Assembly (NCBI RefSeq): GCF_014058685.1 | Contig: NZ_CP059055.1 | Coordinates: 1,426,001-1,490,000, forward strand | Source: Lactobacillus johnsonii | GTDB taxonomy: Bacteria > Bacillota > Bacilli > Lactobacillales > Lactobacillaceae | Reading direction: 5' to 3' | Length of the DNA: 64,000 nucleotides | Shown: in pieces, positions 48,303 to 56,175 of the stretch | Layout: each line of letters opens with the position of its first letter | Numbering within the stretch: the stretch's first letter is position 1 | Position numbers and translations under genes: made by a program | Notes under the pieces: model-generated | Database searches by the model: none | Seen by the model: the letters and a program-made list of their open reading frames with translations, nothing else | Told to the model about the DNA's origin: nothing

Positions 48303-48899
48303 CTAATCCTTTACTGCCCATTTATTGTAAGCAGCAAATGTCTTAGGATAAATCTTTTTTATATTAGTTATTAAAAAATCAAGTGTGTGGGCTAATTCAA
48401 AGCCTACCCCATCATCTAAGTTAGCAAAAGCTACTTTTCTTGCTTCTTCTACGCCAGGAAAGTCACGACCTGGTTCAATAAAATCTGCTACAAAGACAAT
48501 TTTATCTAGCGTGGTCATTTCTACATCAGCAGTAGTATGACGCTTAATAGCAGTTAAAATTTCTGGATCAGTTATCTTTAATTCCTTTTCAATAAAATAT
48601 GATCCCACAATTCCATGCCAAATAGCTCGATTATAATTAAGTAAATCTGGATCAAAATGCTGTTCCTTAATCACTTCAATAAATCGGGCAGGAGAGACTT
48701 GTTTTGCATAATCATGGATAAATCCTGCTAAAGCTGCCTTATCAGGATCATAATTATTAAGTTCAGCTAACTTACGACTAGTTTCACTTACACCAATACA
48801 ATGCTTAAATCTCTTTTCATCCATGTTGCTTTTTTCTTTGGCAACAATTTCATCAGAAGTTAACGGGGAATATGTTTTAACAAAATTAATTTCAGTCAC
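48303..48899 (-). CDS. yqeK: HD-domain Ap4A hydrolase YqeK
   Basis: Symmetrical diadenosine tetraphosphate hydrolase. HD-domain metal ligands: RFKHCIGV, FIHDYAK, IWHGIVGS, and VFVADFIEPGRDF. Start set at GTG 48899, which has AAGAGG eight bases upstream and overlaps the nadD stop by eight bases; the frame also opens at 48935 but without a ribosome site. 198 residues. Part of the conserved yqe operon. Confidence 0.9.
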   Translation of the reverse strand: MTEINFVKTYSPLTSDEIVAKEKSNMDEKRFKHCIGVSETSRKLAELNNYDPDKAALAGFIHDYAKQVSPARFIEVIKEQHFDPDLLNYNRAIWHGIVGSYFIEKELKITDPEILTAIKRHTTADVEMTTLDKIVFVADFIEPGRDFPGVEEARKVAFANLDDGVGFELAHTLDFLITNIKKIYPKTFAAYNKWAVKD

Positions 48900-49518
48900 T
48901 ATATAAGCCTCTTGATTTAATATATAAGCGTACACTTTCCGGTACTAAATACCGAATAGAATTACCGGTAGCTATATTTTGACGAATTAAGGAAGATGAA
49001 ATATCTAAATTAGGTGCATCAACCCAAATCATTGGAAACTTGGGATTTTGCGGATAATTTGGTCTCCTAACGCCAACCAAAGTAGATAAAAGTGCTATAG
49101 TCTCTGGTTCGCGCCAATTTTCAAAGTCGTTTACTTCGTCACTACCCATAATTAAGTAATATTGATTACGTGGGGCTCTCTTCTTTAAGTAACGTAAAGT
49201 ATCAACCATGTATGATGTTCCACCACGCATTATTTCAAAAAGCTTAACATGAAAGTGTGGATTATCATGTGTAGCCAATTCAAGCATTGCACACCGATCT
49301 TTAGTGCTTATATTTCCCGCTATTTTTTTATGTGGCGGCGTATTATTTGGGATAAACCATATTTCATCTAAATGAAGCTTTTTTCTAACTTGCTCAGCCA
49401 TTGATAAGTGAGCTAAATGAACTGGGTTAAAAGTTCCTCCCATAATTCCAATTTGTTGGGCAGAACTCGTAACCGGTTCAAATTGTACTTGTGGTTTTTC
49501 TTTTACAACACATTGCAT
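48892..49518 (-). CDS. nadD: Nicotinate-nucleotide adenylyltransferase
   Basis: Converts nicotinate mononucleotide to deamido-NAD. GIMGGTFNPVHLAHLSMAEQ carries the GxFxPxHxxH site, and ISSSLIRQNIATG the ISSTxxR motif. The N-terminus carries about 20 extra residues before the Rossmann start. Overlaps the yqeH stop by one base. Confidence 0.95.
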   Translation of the reverse strand: MQCVVKEKPQVQFEPVTSSAQQIGIMGGTFNPVHLAHLSMAEQVRKKLHLDEIWFIPNNTPPHKKIAGNISTKDRCAMLELATHDNPHFHVKLFEIMRGGTSYMVDTLRYLKKRAPRNQYYLIMGSDEVNDFENWREPETIALLSTLVGVRRPNYPQNPKFPMIWVDAPNLDISSSLIRQNIATGNSIRYLVPESVRLYIKSRGLYSD

Positions 49519-50627
49519 TATATTAACGCTCTTCTAATTCCTAAACCAATTCCTTCTGGTGTATAAGCTTTTACTACAACATTAGCAGGTGTGGTAATAA
49601 ACCCAACTCCACCAAATAAAATATCGCTTTTTTCTTTTGGTGAAAAAGTTTGGCCTTTTAACGGTCCGAGATTATCTTCTTTACTTGGTGGGAGTAATAA
49701 ATCATCTTTATGTTTTTCATAAAATACATCTGCATTTTCAGTCTTTGTTCTGTGTACATAAAGGTCGCGTGCAACATAAATTGTAAATCCAGCAGATGGA
49801 CCATCTACATAGTCAAAACGTCCTAATCCAGCTAAAAAGATTGTCTGTCCAGGCAAAAGTTGGTAGGTTGCTGGCTTCAATGGCTTCTTTGGTTCAACAA
49901 CTTCAAGTTCTTTTCCACTTAAATGACTAGCCAATTGATTGGCATTCAAAATTCCGGGTGTGTCAATTAAATAATGGCCATTGGAAAGTGGAATTTTAAT
50001 TTCATCTAATGTTGTCCCAGGGAATTTAGAGGTAGTAATGACATCCTTTAAATCACTGTTCATATTGATAATCGCGTTGATTAACGTGGATTTTCCAACA
50101 TTGGTTGTTCCAACAAAATAGATATCTTTCTTTTCGCCTTTTTTAGCTAAAAATGCCATCAACTCATCTAAATTTTTCTTTTTAGCAGCTGAAACCAAAA
50201 ATATTTTTTCTGGCTTTAAGCCATTTCGATTAGCTTCTTGGCGCATCCAATCTTTAATTTTGGATTCTTTAGAATTTTTTGGAAATAAATCTACTTTATT
50301 ACCAACTAAAATATATTCATTGCCACCAATAAATCGCTTAATTGAAGAAATTAAGGAGTTACTAAAATCAAATAAGTCAACCACATTAACGACTAATGCT
50401 TTCTTTTGACTAATTGAGTTAAGTAAAGCCAAGAAATCGTCGTTATTTTCTTCGACTGGCATAATTTCATTATAGTGTCTTAATCTAAAACACCGCTGAC
50501 AATACACCTCATTATCATCACTCTCTAGTGCCTTTTTTAAGGCAGAAGATGGTAAATAGCCCGACTTTTTAGGGTCTTGATCTTGTAATATACTTCCACA
50601 ACCAATACAACGTAATTCTTCACTCAT
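49518..50627 (-). CDS. yqeH: Ribosome biogenesis GTPase YqeH
   Basis: Circularly permuted GTPase for 30S assembly. N-terminal zinc knuckle CIGCGSILQ...CQRCF, then G4 NKVDLF, then GTTNVGKSTLINAI and DTPG, in permuted order. 369 residues. ATG overlaps the yqeG stop (ATGA). Confidence 0.95.
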   Translation of the reverse strand: MSEELRCIGCGSILQDQDPKKSGYLPSSALKKALESDDNEVYCQRCFRLRHYNEIMPVEENNDDFLALLNSISQKKALVVNVVDLFDFSNSLISSIKRFIGGNEYILVGNKVDLFPKNSKESKIKDWMRQEANRNGLKPEKIFLVSAAKKKNLDELMAFLAKKGEKKDIYFVGTTNVGKSTLINAIINMNSDLKDVITTSKFPGTTLDEIKIPLSNGHYLIDTPGILNANQLASHLSGKELEVVEPKKPLKPATYQLLPGQTIFLAGLGRFDYVDGPSAGFTIYVARDLYVHRTKTENADVFYEKHKDDLLLPPSKEDNLGPLKGQTFSPKEKSDILFGGVGFITTPANVVVKAYTPEGIGLGIRRALI

Positions 50628-51142
50628 TCTAATTTCTCCTTAAAAACTACAGGTTTTCTTAAATTCAAAAAGAAAAAGATAAATTTCTCAAAGAAGCGGT
50701 TGATCCTTGTATTCCACTTATCAGTTTCAACTAATGGTTTTACTAAAACTGTAGTTACACCAGCTAGATTTCCAGCCTGTATGTCAGTAATCAACTGGTC
50801 TCCTACCATTAAAACTTGATCCTTTTTTAGATTCAAGGCTTTTAATTCCTTATTAATACCGATGGGCAAAGGCTTGCGTGCTTTTGCAATAAAAGAAATA
50901 TGGTATGGATTCAGAACTTTTCCAATTCGCTCTGCATTATTATTTGAAATAACAACTAAACGAATTCCGTCTTTAGCCAGCCGTTGATTAAGTTCATCCA
51001 TTTCAACAGCTGTCTCTGCTTTATTCCAAGCAAGCAATGTATTATCCAAATCGCTAAACACAGCTTTAATTCCCATCTTCTTTAACTGTTTTGGATCTAA
51101 ATGATAGATAGTATCTATTGTATAACGAGGTCTAAATAACAT
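50624..51142 (-). CDS. yqeG: YqeG-family HAD-IIIA phosphatase
   Basis: 172-residue HAD phosphatase with SDLDNTLLAWN (Asp nucleophile), VISNNNAERI and MVGDQLITDIQAGNLAG. First gene of the yqeG-yqeH-nadD-yqeK-rsfS operon. Substrate not settled. Ribosome site GTGGAG. Confidence 0.93.
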   Translation of the reverse strand: MLFRPRYTIDTIYHLDPKQLKKMGIKAVFSDLDNTLLAWNKAETAVEMDELNQRLAKDGIRLVVISNNNAERIGKVLNPYHISFIAKARKPLPIGINKELKALNLKKDQVLMVGDQLITDIQAGNLAGVTTVLVKPLVETDKWNTRINRFFEKFIFFFLNLRKPVVFKEKLE

Positions 51143-51303
51143 TAAAAAATCTCCACTTTTTTCTCATATCTATAGTATCAGAAATCTTTAATCTTTAGAA
51201 ACATTTGATGATTGAAAAATTAAATTTTACTTTTCTTTGACAGAAAAGATGGTAAAATGGTAACAATTTATCTCTCTACCGTATTACATAAAGGAGTTAA
51301 ATT

Positions 51304-52305
51304 ATGAAAAATTTTATCGATCTCCATCTACATTTAGATGGTTCTTTGCCATACCCTACGGTTAAAAAATTAATGAAAATTCACAACTTTTCAAGTTTAA
51401 CTGAAGCACAACTCAAAGAAAAGCTATCTGTCTCTAAAAATTGCATTGATTTACAAGAGTATCTAACTAAGTTCGATTTTCCTCTACTATTTTTGCAAAC
51501 TAAGAAAGATCTAGAAACAGCGATTTTTGATCTTTTAAAAAATTTGCGTTCTCAAGGACTAGTCTACACAGAAATTCGATTTGCTCCTCAGTTTCACACT
51601 CAAAAAAAGCTCACTCAAGAAGGAGCAATTAGATCCTGCATTTCAGGACTAAAAAAATTTTATCAGTGGCAAGATGCGCAACAAGACAATTCCTACCCTC
51701 TACATGCAAATTTAATTCTTTGTCTCATGCGTTTACCACATCGGGACCAAGAAAATAATTTAACTGTCAAGTTGGCCGCTAAATATAGTTCCCAACATGT
51801 TGTTGGACTTGACTTAGCTGGTCCAGAAGGTCCGATTCCTAATAAAGCTTTTAGTTCATTCTTTGAAGACGCAAAAGAAATGCATGTTCCATTTACAATT
51901 CACGCAGGAGAAGCAGCTGGCCCTGAATCAATGCAAGAAGCATTAGATTTAGGCACTAAAAGAATTGGGCATGGAATTCGCTGTTTAGAAAGTGAGCAAA
52001 TGGTTCAATATTTAGTTGACCATAATATCACTCTTGAGTGTTGTGCCACTTCTAATCTCAACACCAAAATTTTTAAGAAAATTGATTCCTATCCTTTAAA
52101 AACTCTTCTTTCAAAAAAGATAAAAGCAACACTAAATTGCGACAATATGACTGTTTCAAATACTAACTTACCTAAGGAATTTAAATTACTTGAATCAAAA
52201 ACCGGTCTTACTAAATTAGACGAACATCAATTATTATTAAATTCTATTAACGCTGCTTTTGCTTCTGATCAAGAAAAGAATCGCTTATTGACCATATTTA
52301 GCTAA
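51304..52305 (+). CDS. add: Adenosine deaminase
   Basis: Deaminates adenosine to inosine in purine salvage. LHLHLDGSL gives the HxH zinc ligands, HAGEAAGPE the third His and Glu, RIGHGIR the catalytic His, and NCDNMTVSNT the zinc Asp. 333 residues. AAGGAG site. Monocistronic, terminated at 52314-52345. Confidence 0.93.
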   Translation: MKNFIDLHLHLDGSLPYPTVKKLMKIHNFSSLTEAQLKEKLSVSKNCIDLQEYLTKFDFPLLFLQTKKDLETAIFDLLKNLRSQGLVYTEIRFAPQFHTQKKLTQEGAIRSCISGLKKFYQWQDAQQDNSYPLHANLILCLMRLPHRDQENNLTVKLAAKYSSQHVVGLDLAGPEGPIPNKAFSSFFEDAKEMHVPFTIHAGEAAGPESMQEALDLGTKRIGHGIRCLESEQMVQYLVDHNITLECCATSNLNTKIFKKIDSYPLKTLLSKKIKATLNCDNMTVSNTNLPKEFKLLESKTGLTKLDEHQLLLNSINAAFASDQEKNRLLTIFS

Positions 52306-52313
52306 AATTGAGA

Positions 52314-52345
52314 AAAAAATGCTCCGCCTAAGCGGAGCATTTTTT
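52314..52345. terminator. Bidirectional terminator between add and rplT
   Basis: Perfect 14-bp arms 52314-52327 and 52332-52345, loop CTAA. Confidence 0.95.
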
Positions 52346-52352
52346 AATATTC

Positions 52353-52709
52353 TTAGTTCAAAGCTTTCTTAGCAGCATCTGCTAAATCAGCAAAAGTCTT
52401 TTCATCGTTGTAAGCAATGTCAGCTAACATCTTACGGTTCATGTCAATACCAGCTACTTTCAAGCCGTGCATTAACTTAGAGTATGAAAGACCATTTTGT
52501 CTTGCAGCAGCGTTGATACGAGCAATCCATAATTTTCTGAATTCGCTCTTACGCTTCTTACGGTCACGGAAAGCATATTTACGAGAAACAAATACTTGAG
52601 TACTTGCTGCTTTAAATTGTAAGTGTTTTGAGCCACGGTAACCCTTGGCTAACTTCATGATCTTCTTACGACGAGCGCGTGTTACGGTTCCACCTTTAGT
52701 TCTTGGCAT
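52353..52709 (-). CDS. rplT: Ribosomal protein bL20
   Basis: 118 residues, starting [24 protein letters not shown], needed for early 50S assembly. Last gene of infC-rpmI-rplT. In relatives free bL20 binds the leader and represses the operon. Confidence 0.98.
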   Translation of the reverse strand: MPRTKGGTVTRARRKKIMKLAKGYRGSKHLQFKAASTQVFVSRKYAFRDRKKRKSEFRKLWIARINAAARQNGLSYSKLMHGLKVAGIDMNRKMLADIAYNDEKTFADLADAAKKALN

Positions 52710-52741
52710 CTAAAATTCCTCCTCAAAAAGTCTTCTAATAA

Positions 52742-52942
52742 TTAACGCATTTGGGAAAGCATCTGTTTGATGCGCTTTAAGTCACTTGCTGAAACCATAG
52801 CAGCTTTTCTCAAATGACGACGTTGTTTCTTAGTCTTACCGTGGAAACGGTGTCCAGTGTAAGCATGGTGACGCTTTAAACCACCATTAGCAGTTCTCTT
52901 GAAACGCTTTGCTGAAGCGCGGTGTGTTTTTTGCTTTGGCAT
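52742..52942 (-). CDS. rpmI: Ribosomal protein bL35
   Basis: 66 residues, highly basic, [21 protein letters not shown]. Middle gene of the infC operon with short spacers on both sides and a GGAG site. Confidence 0.98.
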   Translation of the reverse strand: MPKQKTHRASAKRFKRTANGGLKRHHAYTGHRFHGKTKKQRRHLRKAAMVSASDLKRIKQMLSQMR

Positions 52943-52960
52943 ATCTATTCCTCCAATTAA

Positions 52961-53491
52961 CTACTTTTTCTTTTTATCTTTCTCACTTAATGGAGCAAGC
53001 ATTAAGAACATTGAACGGCCTTCCATCTTTGGCTTAGTAACTACATTAGATAAGTCACTAGCTTCGTCAGCCATCTTTTCTAAGACCTGTTTACCTAACT
53101 CCTTGTGAGTAATTGCCCGGCCTCTAAAGCGAATAGAAACTCTAACTTTAGCGCCCTTGGTCAAGAATTTACGAACATGCTTTAACTTGGTGTCAAAGTC
53201 ATTTCCTTCGATTGTTGGACTTAAACGAATTTCTTTGACAGCCATAACCTTTTGATTCTTACGGTTTTCTTTGGCTTTCTTTTGTTGTTCAAAACGGAAT
53301 TTACCGTAGTCCATAATTCTAGCAACAGGTGGCTTAGCATTAGGAGAAAGCAAAACCAAATCAAGGTCAGCGTCAGCTGCTTTACGTAAAGCTTCATTCT
53401 TGGATACAACACCAACTTGTTGGCCATCAACGCCAATTAAACGAACTTCACGAGCACGAATATCTTCGTTTAAGATCATATTTCTTGGTAT
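52961..53491 (-). CDS. infC: Translation initiation factor IF-3, apparent ATA start
   Basis: IF-3 keeps 30S subunits free and proofreads start codons. NEDIRAREVRLIGVDGQQVG, KPPVARIMDYGKFRFEQQKKAKENRK and VRVSIRFRGRAITHKELG are family signatures. The strong GGAGGTG site is 7 bases before an in-frame ATA at 53491, while the first ATG (53479) is 19 bases away. infC starts at rare codons (ATT, ATC, ATA) in many bacteria, since IF-3 discriminates against its own start. I therefore extend the product to 176 residues. Confidence 0.93.
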   Translation of the reverse strand: MPRNMILNEDIRAREVRLIGVDGQQVGVVSKNEALRKAADADLDLVLLSPNAKPPVARIMDYGKFRFEQQKKAKENRKNQKVMAVKEIRLSPTIEGNDFDTKLKHVRKFLTKGAKVRVSIRFRGRAITHKELGKQVLEKMADEASDLSNVVTKPKMEGRSMFLMLAPLSEKDKKKK

Positions 53492-53519
53492 GAGTATTCA
53501 CCTCCACGTTAATTTCGAG

Positions 53520-53639
53520 GACAAGAAAAAAGCGGGCAAAGTTAACGCCCGCTTTTAATCAACAGATATTATCGATCAGCCCAGAGGTAATATTAACTTA
53601 GGCGAGAAGCGGGAGCTTCTTCTTGTTCTCAACTTCTAA
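53520..53639 (-). promoter_or_regulatory. L20-type leader with attenuator of infC-rpmI-rplT
   Basis: The 5' leader contains a stem (AAAAGCGGGC 53528-53537 with GCCCGCTTTT 53547-53556) followed by a T run before infC, and GC-rich upstream segments able to form an alternative fold. Position and layout match the Lactobacillales L20 leader, which terminates transcription when bL20 is in excess. Confidence 0.75.
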
Positions 53640-53667
53640 ATTATACCATCTAATTAATTTACGTCAA
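53640..53667 (-). promoter_or_regulatory. Sigma-A promoter of infC operon
   Basis: TTGACG (53662-53667) and TATAAT (53640-53645) on the minus strand, 16-bp spacer. Confidence 0.8.
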
Positions 53668-53693
53668 GAACTAATTAAATGCAACTATTCTTT

Positions 53694-54935
53694 TTAGTGC
53701 CGATTAAACTCTGGTGATAAATTCATCAATCGATCAGCATTTTCTTCTAACACCTCTCGCCTTTTACCATACATCATCCAAACTGTAACAGCTAATGGAA
53801 CTAAGACCATTAGAACTTCAGAGATATAATCTGTAGCCCAACTATTGAATTGCCAGCCTGCAGAATTCCAACCACTTTGCAGGTTTGCAAGGTAATCCAT
53901 CAAGAAGTGAAAAATCATTGGGAGCCAAAGTTTCCCACTATAAAGGTAAAGCACGGCCCATAAAAAACCACTTTCCATTACTCCAATTACTTGAGCAATT
54001 GTAGCTTCAAAGGTTTCACCATTCCAACCAACGTTTCCTAGATGAGATAATCCAAAAAGAAGCGCAGACCCATAGATAGCTATTGGTACACGCAAATTTC
54101 GATATTGATTAAAGCCAGCAAGCAGAATTATAATAGCCAAATATCTTTCAGTTTCTTCAAAAATGCCTGGTTCTAAAGCAGCTGTAAAGCTTGCAATAGT
54201 AAAATATTTTTTCTGCAAATCAATTGAATACCTAAAAAATGCAGTCCATATTTGCTTATCGTAATTAATAAAGGCATTGTAAAACACATCAATAAATGCA
54301 AACAATACTAGTAATAATAAGACTGAATATTGAAAATTTCTGCTTTTTACAAACTTCAAATTAGGATTAAAGTGAAACCCCCATGCTTTTCCTAAAAAGC
54401 AAGCTAAAATTAATAAAGCAAACGCTGCAACTACGCCTTGGCTAGTAATTGAATGAAGCCACGGTAAATTTTTGCCAATCTTTAACAAAGAATCAGGTCC
54501 ATACTGTGTTCCTAGGAGACCAACTCCTATTAAACGTAAAAACCAATTCTTTAAGCTACCCGCAAACAAAATTGCGAGGGGTAATAATAAAACTAAGTAG
54601 CTCATCCAGAGTAAAAGAACCCACAGAATTTCCAGCTGAGGGACATTTTTTAAGAAATAATTACCTATTTCTACCCACACGCTTGGGAATAAAGTACTTA
54701 GACCAAATAAATTTAGCCATCTTACAATTTCAAAAATTATTCCATTCTGTCTATTTACCCTTTGATTATAGAAATTAAGTCCAAGAACAATTATAAAAAA
54801 AGCTCCTTGAATTAAATTTCCTACACTATTTTTATTTTGGAAAATAACCTCTAAAAGCATCCAGATAAGTGCAATTAATAATTGCACATCAAAAATTTGT
54901 TGCCATCTTTTATGTGACAAAGTAAAATCCTTCAT
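53694..54935 (-). CDS. CPBP-family intramembrane glutamic endopeptidase
   Basis: 413 residues with about ten transmembrane helices. The CPBP (Abi/CAAX-protease) signature is complete: EETER (260-264), His298 in LSHLGN and HFLMD (343-347). The N-terminal 240 residues form an extra membrane region not seen in the short bacteriocin-immunity type. Members process prenyl-like or peptide substrates; several protect against bacteriocins. GGAGG site. It lies downstream of the LytTR-DUF3021 pair, behind a terminator, in an insertion between thrS and infC. Confidence 0.85.
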   Translation of the reverse strand: MKDFTLSHKRWQQIFDVQLLIALIWMLLEVIFQNKNSVGNLIQGAFFIIVLGLNFYNQRVNRQNGIIFEIVRWLNLFGLSTLFPSVWVEIGNYFLKNVPQLEILWVLLLWMSYLVLLLPLAILFAGSLKNWFLRLIGVGLLGTQYGPDSLLKIGKNLPWLHSITSQGVVAAFALLILACFLGKAWGFHFNPNLKFVKSRNFQYSVLLLLVLFAFIDVFYNAFINYDKQIWTAFFRYSIDLQKKYFTIASFTAALEPGIFEETERYLAIIILLAGFNQYRNLRVPIAIYGSALLFGLSHLGNVGWNGETFEATIAQVIGVMESGFLWAVLYLYSGKLWLPMIFHFLMDYLANLQSGWNSAGWQFNSWATDYISEVLMVLVPLAVTVWMMYGKRREVLEENADRLMNLSPEFNRH

Positions 54936-54967
54936 TCTATTCCTCCAGTTAGTTATCTAGTTTTTTT

Positions 54968-54973
54968 ATTATA
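54968..54973 (-). promoter_or_regulatory. -10 box of the CPBP protease gene
   Basis: TATAAT on the minus strand, 33 bases before the ATG. No good -35 box at 17 bp, so an activator may be needed. Confidence 0.35.
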
Positions 54974-55009
54974 ATGATCTCTCAATTTTTTTAAAGATAT
55001 TTCATGCAT

Positions 55010-55040
55010 AATAAAAAGAACTCATCTGCTGTGAGTTCTT
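55010..55040 (-). terminator. Rho-independent terminator after DUF3021 gene
   Basis: AAGAACTCA (55016-55024) and TGAGTTCTT (55032-55040) plus a T-rich tail on the minus strand. The 207-bp gap between 54936 and 55142 holds nothing else I can identify. Confidence 0.8.
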
Positions 55041-55142
55041 AAAAACTAATCAAATTTTACTTTAGTCTAAAATTACAACTTAAAATTTCGTTCTCTATTT
55101 AGATATATCAGCACCGTCTTCATTTATTTCTTAACTCTGCTT

Positions 55143-55574
55143 TTACTCTTTATTTTTCTTCAATTGAATATTGATTTGTCTCACTTCATTCCACAAGTGA
55201 AAAAAGTAAACTCCATATGCAAGAGCATACATCAGAATAAAGTTTCCGATAATAATGGCTAACTGCTTTTCCATAACTGTTAAGCCATCTACAAAGAAAT
55301 TAAATACTAACCAAGCAGTTAAGCAAACAAAAAAATTAATGATAATCTGCTTTCTTAATGACCAACTATCATTGTTAAAAATCCAACCCGCTAAATAAAA
55401 AAAGATTCCAATTAAAAAAGATTCTAATATCCAAAATAAAAAATCTGAGATTTTAAGTGTACTATTAGCTAAATTGTTCCAGGAAGACTGCAGAAGAATC
55501 TGAACAACTATCCAAGTCATCCCTATTCCAATTCCAATTAAACCACTTACTAATAATTGAACAACCTTTTTCAT
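55143..55574 (-). CDS. DUF3021-family membrane protein
   Basis: 143 residues with four predicted transmembrane helices (about 5-27, 43-65, 75-95, 104-128) and a short cytosolic Lys-rich tail (RQINIQLKKNKE). DUF3021 proteins are usually encoded next to LytTR regulators. Its ATG overlaps the LytTR stop (ATGA). By analogy with HdrM and BrsM of streptococci I infer it restrains the DNA-binding partner at the membrane. Confidence 0.85.
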   Translation of the reverse strand: MKKVVQLLVSGLIGIGIGMTWIVVQILLQSSWNNLANSTLKISDFLFWILESFLIGIFFYLAGWIFNNDSWSLRKQIIINFFVCLTAWLVFNFFVDGLTVMEKQLAIIIGNFILMYALAYGVYFFHLWNEVRQINIQLKKNKE

Positions 55575-56005
55575 AATCCTAACCTCTCTTTCAAAACTTT
55601 AATCTTTCTTCTTGCAACTTGAATGCGTAAGCCATTTTCTAAAATTGCATCAATATTTCCGCTACTAACAATTTCTAAATGATTTATAGAATGATAGTTG
55701 ACAATCGAACTTCTGGAAGTAGTAACAAAATCATTAGGTAGAAGTTTTTCCACTTGATACAATCTTCCTCTAAAAATGTAAACATCTCTTTCTGTACAAA
55801 TCATTGTTTTTTCATTCTCAACTTGAATAGCAAAAATCTGTGAAAACTCGATCATATAAGCATCTCTATTTTTGTAGCCCCAAAGAAAATCTTGCTTTGA
55901 TGTTAATTCATTCGTGATTCGCTTTATTTTGCTAGTCATCCTTTTCAACCAAAATTCAACTTTTTCTTCTGGTAGATTAGGATCAATCTTAAACTCAACT
56001 TTCAT
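55571..56005 (-). CDS. LytTR-family DNA-binding regulator
   Basis: 144 residues; an N-terminal segment of about 40 residues lacks a receiver domain, so it is not a standard response regulator. The LytTR domain (about 45-142) has CTERDVYIFRGRLYQVEKLL, DFVTTSRSSIVNYHSI and ILENGLRIQVARRKIKVLKERL. AAGGAGGG ribosome site. Two direct repeats in its promoter (56070-56099) fit autoregulation. Confidence 0.9.
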   Translation of the reverse strand: MKVEFKIDPNLPEEKVEFWLKRMTSKIKRITNELTSKQDFLWGYKNRDAYMIEFSQIFAIQVENEKTMICTERDVYIFRGRLYQVEKLLPNDFVTTSRSSIVNYHSINHLEIVSSGNIDAILENGLRIQVARRKIKVLKERLGL

Positions 56006-56031
56006 TAATTTCCCTCCTTACTTGGTTATTA

Positions 56032-56037
56032 AGTATA
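56032..56037 (-). promoter_or_regulatory. -10 box of the LytTR-DUF3021 operon
   Basis: TATACT on the minus strand, with a poor -35 (TGGTTT) at 17 bp, consistent with an activator-dependent promoter. Confidence 0.5.
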
Positions 56038-56069
56038 GTTATTTACCGCTTGAAAACCAGAGATTTTCG

Positions 56070-56099
56070 GTAAATGGTCTTAATCTAACGGTGAATGGT
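56070..56099. promoter_or_regulatory. Candidate LytTR binding direct repeat
   Basis: On the minus strand ACCATTCAC, 12 bases, ACCATTTAC: two nine-base copies with one mismatch and a 21-base period, so both face the same side of the helix. It lies 32 bp upstream of the -10. An inverted partial copy follows at 56041-56048. Confidence 0.75.
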
Positions 56100-56113
56100 C
56101 ATTTTTCTATACA

Positions 56114-56154
56114 AAAAATCCGCTAGGATCTTCTCTTTTCCCTAGCGGATTTTT
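56114..56154. terminator. Terminator downstream of thrS
   Basis: Perfect 14-bp arms 56114-56127 and 56141-56154 with A and T runs; isolates thrS from the LytTR operon. Confidence 0.92.
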
Positions 56155-56175
56155 ATTATCTATCAATTATCAAAA

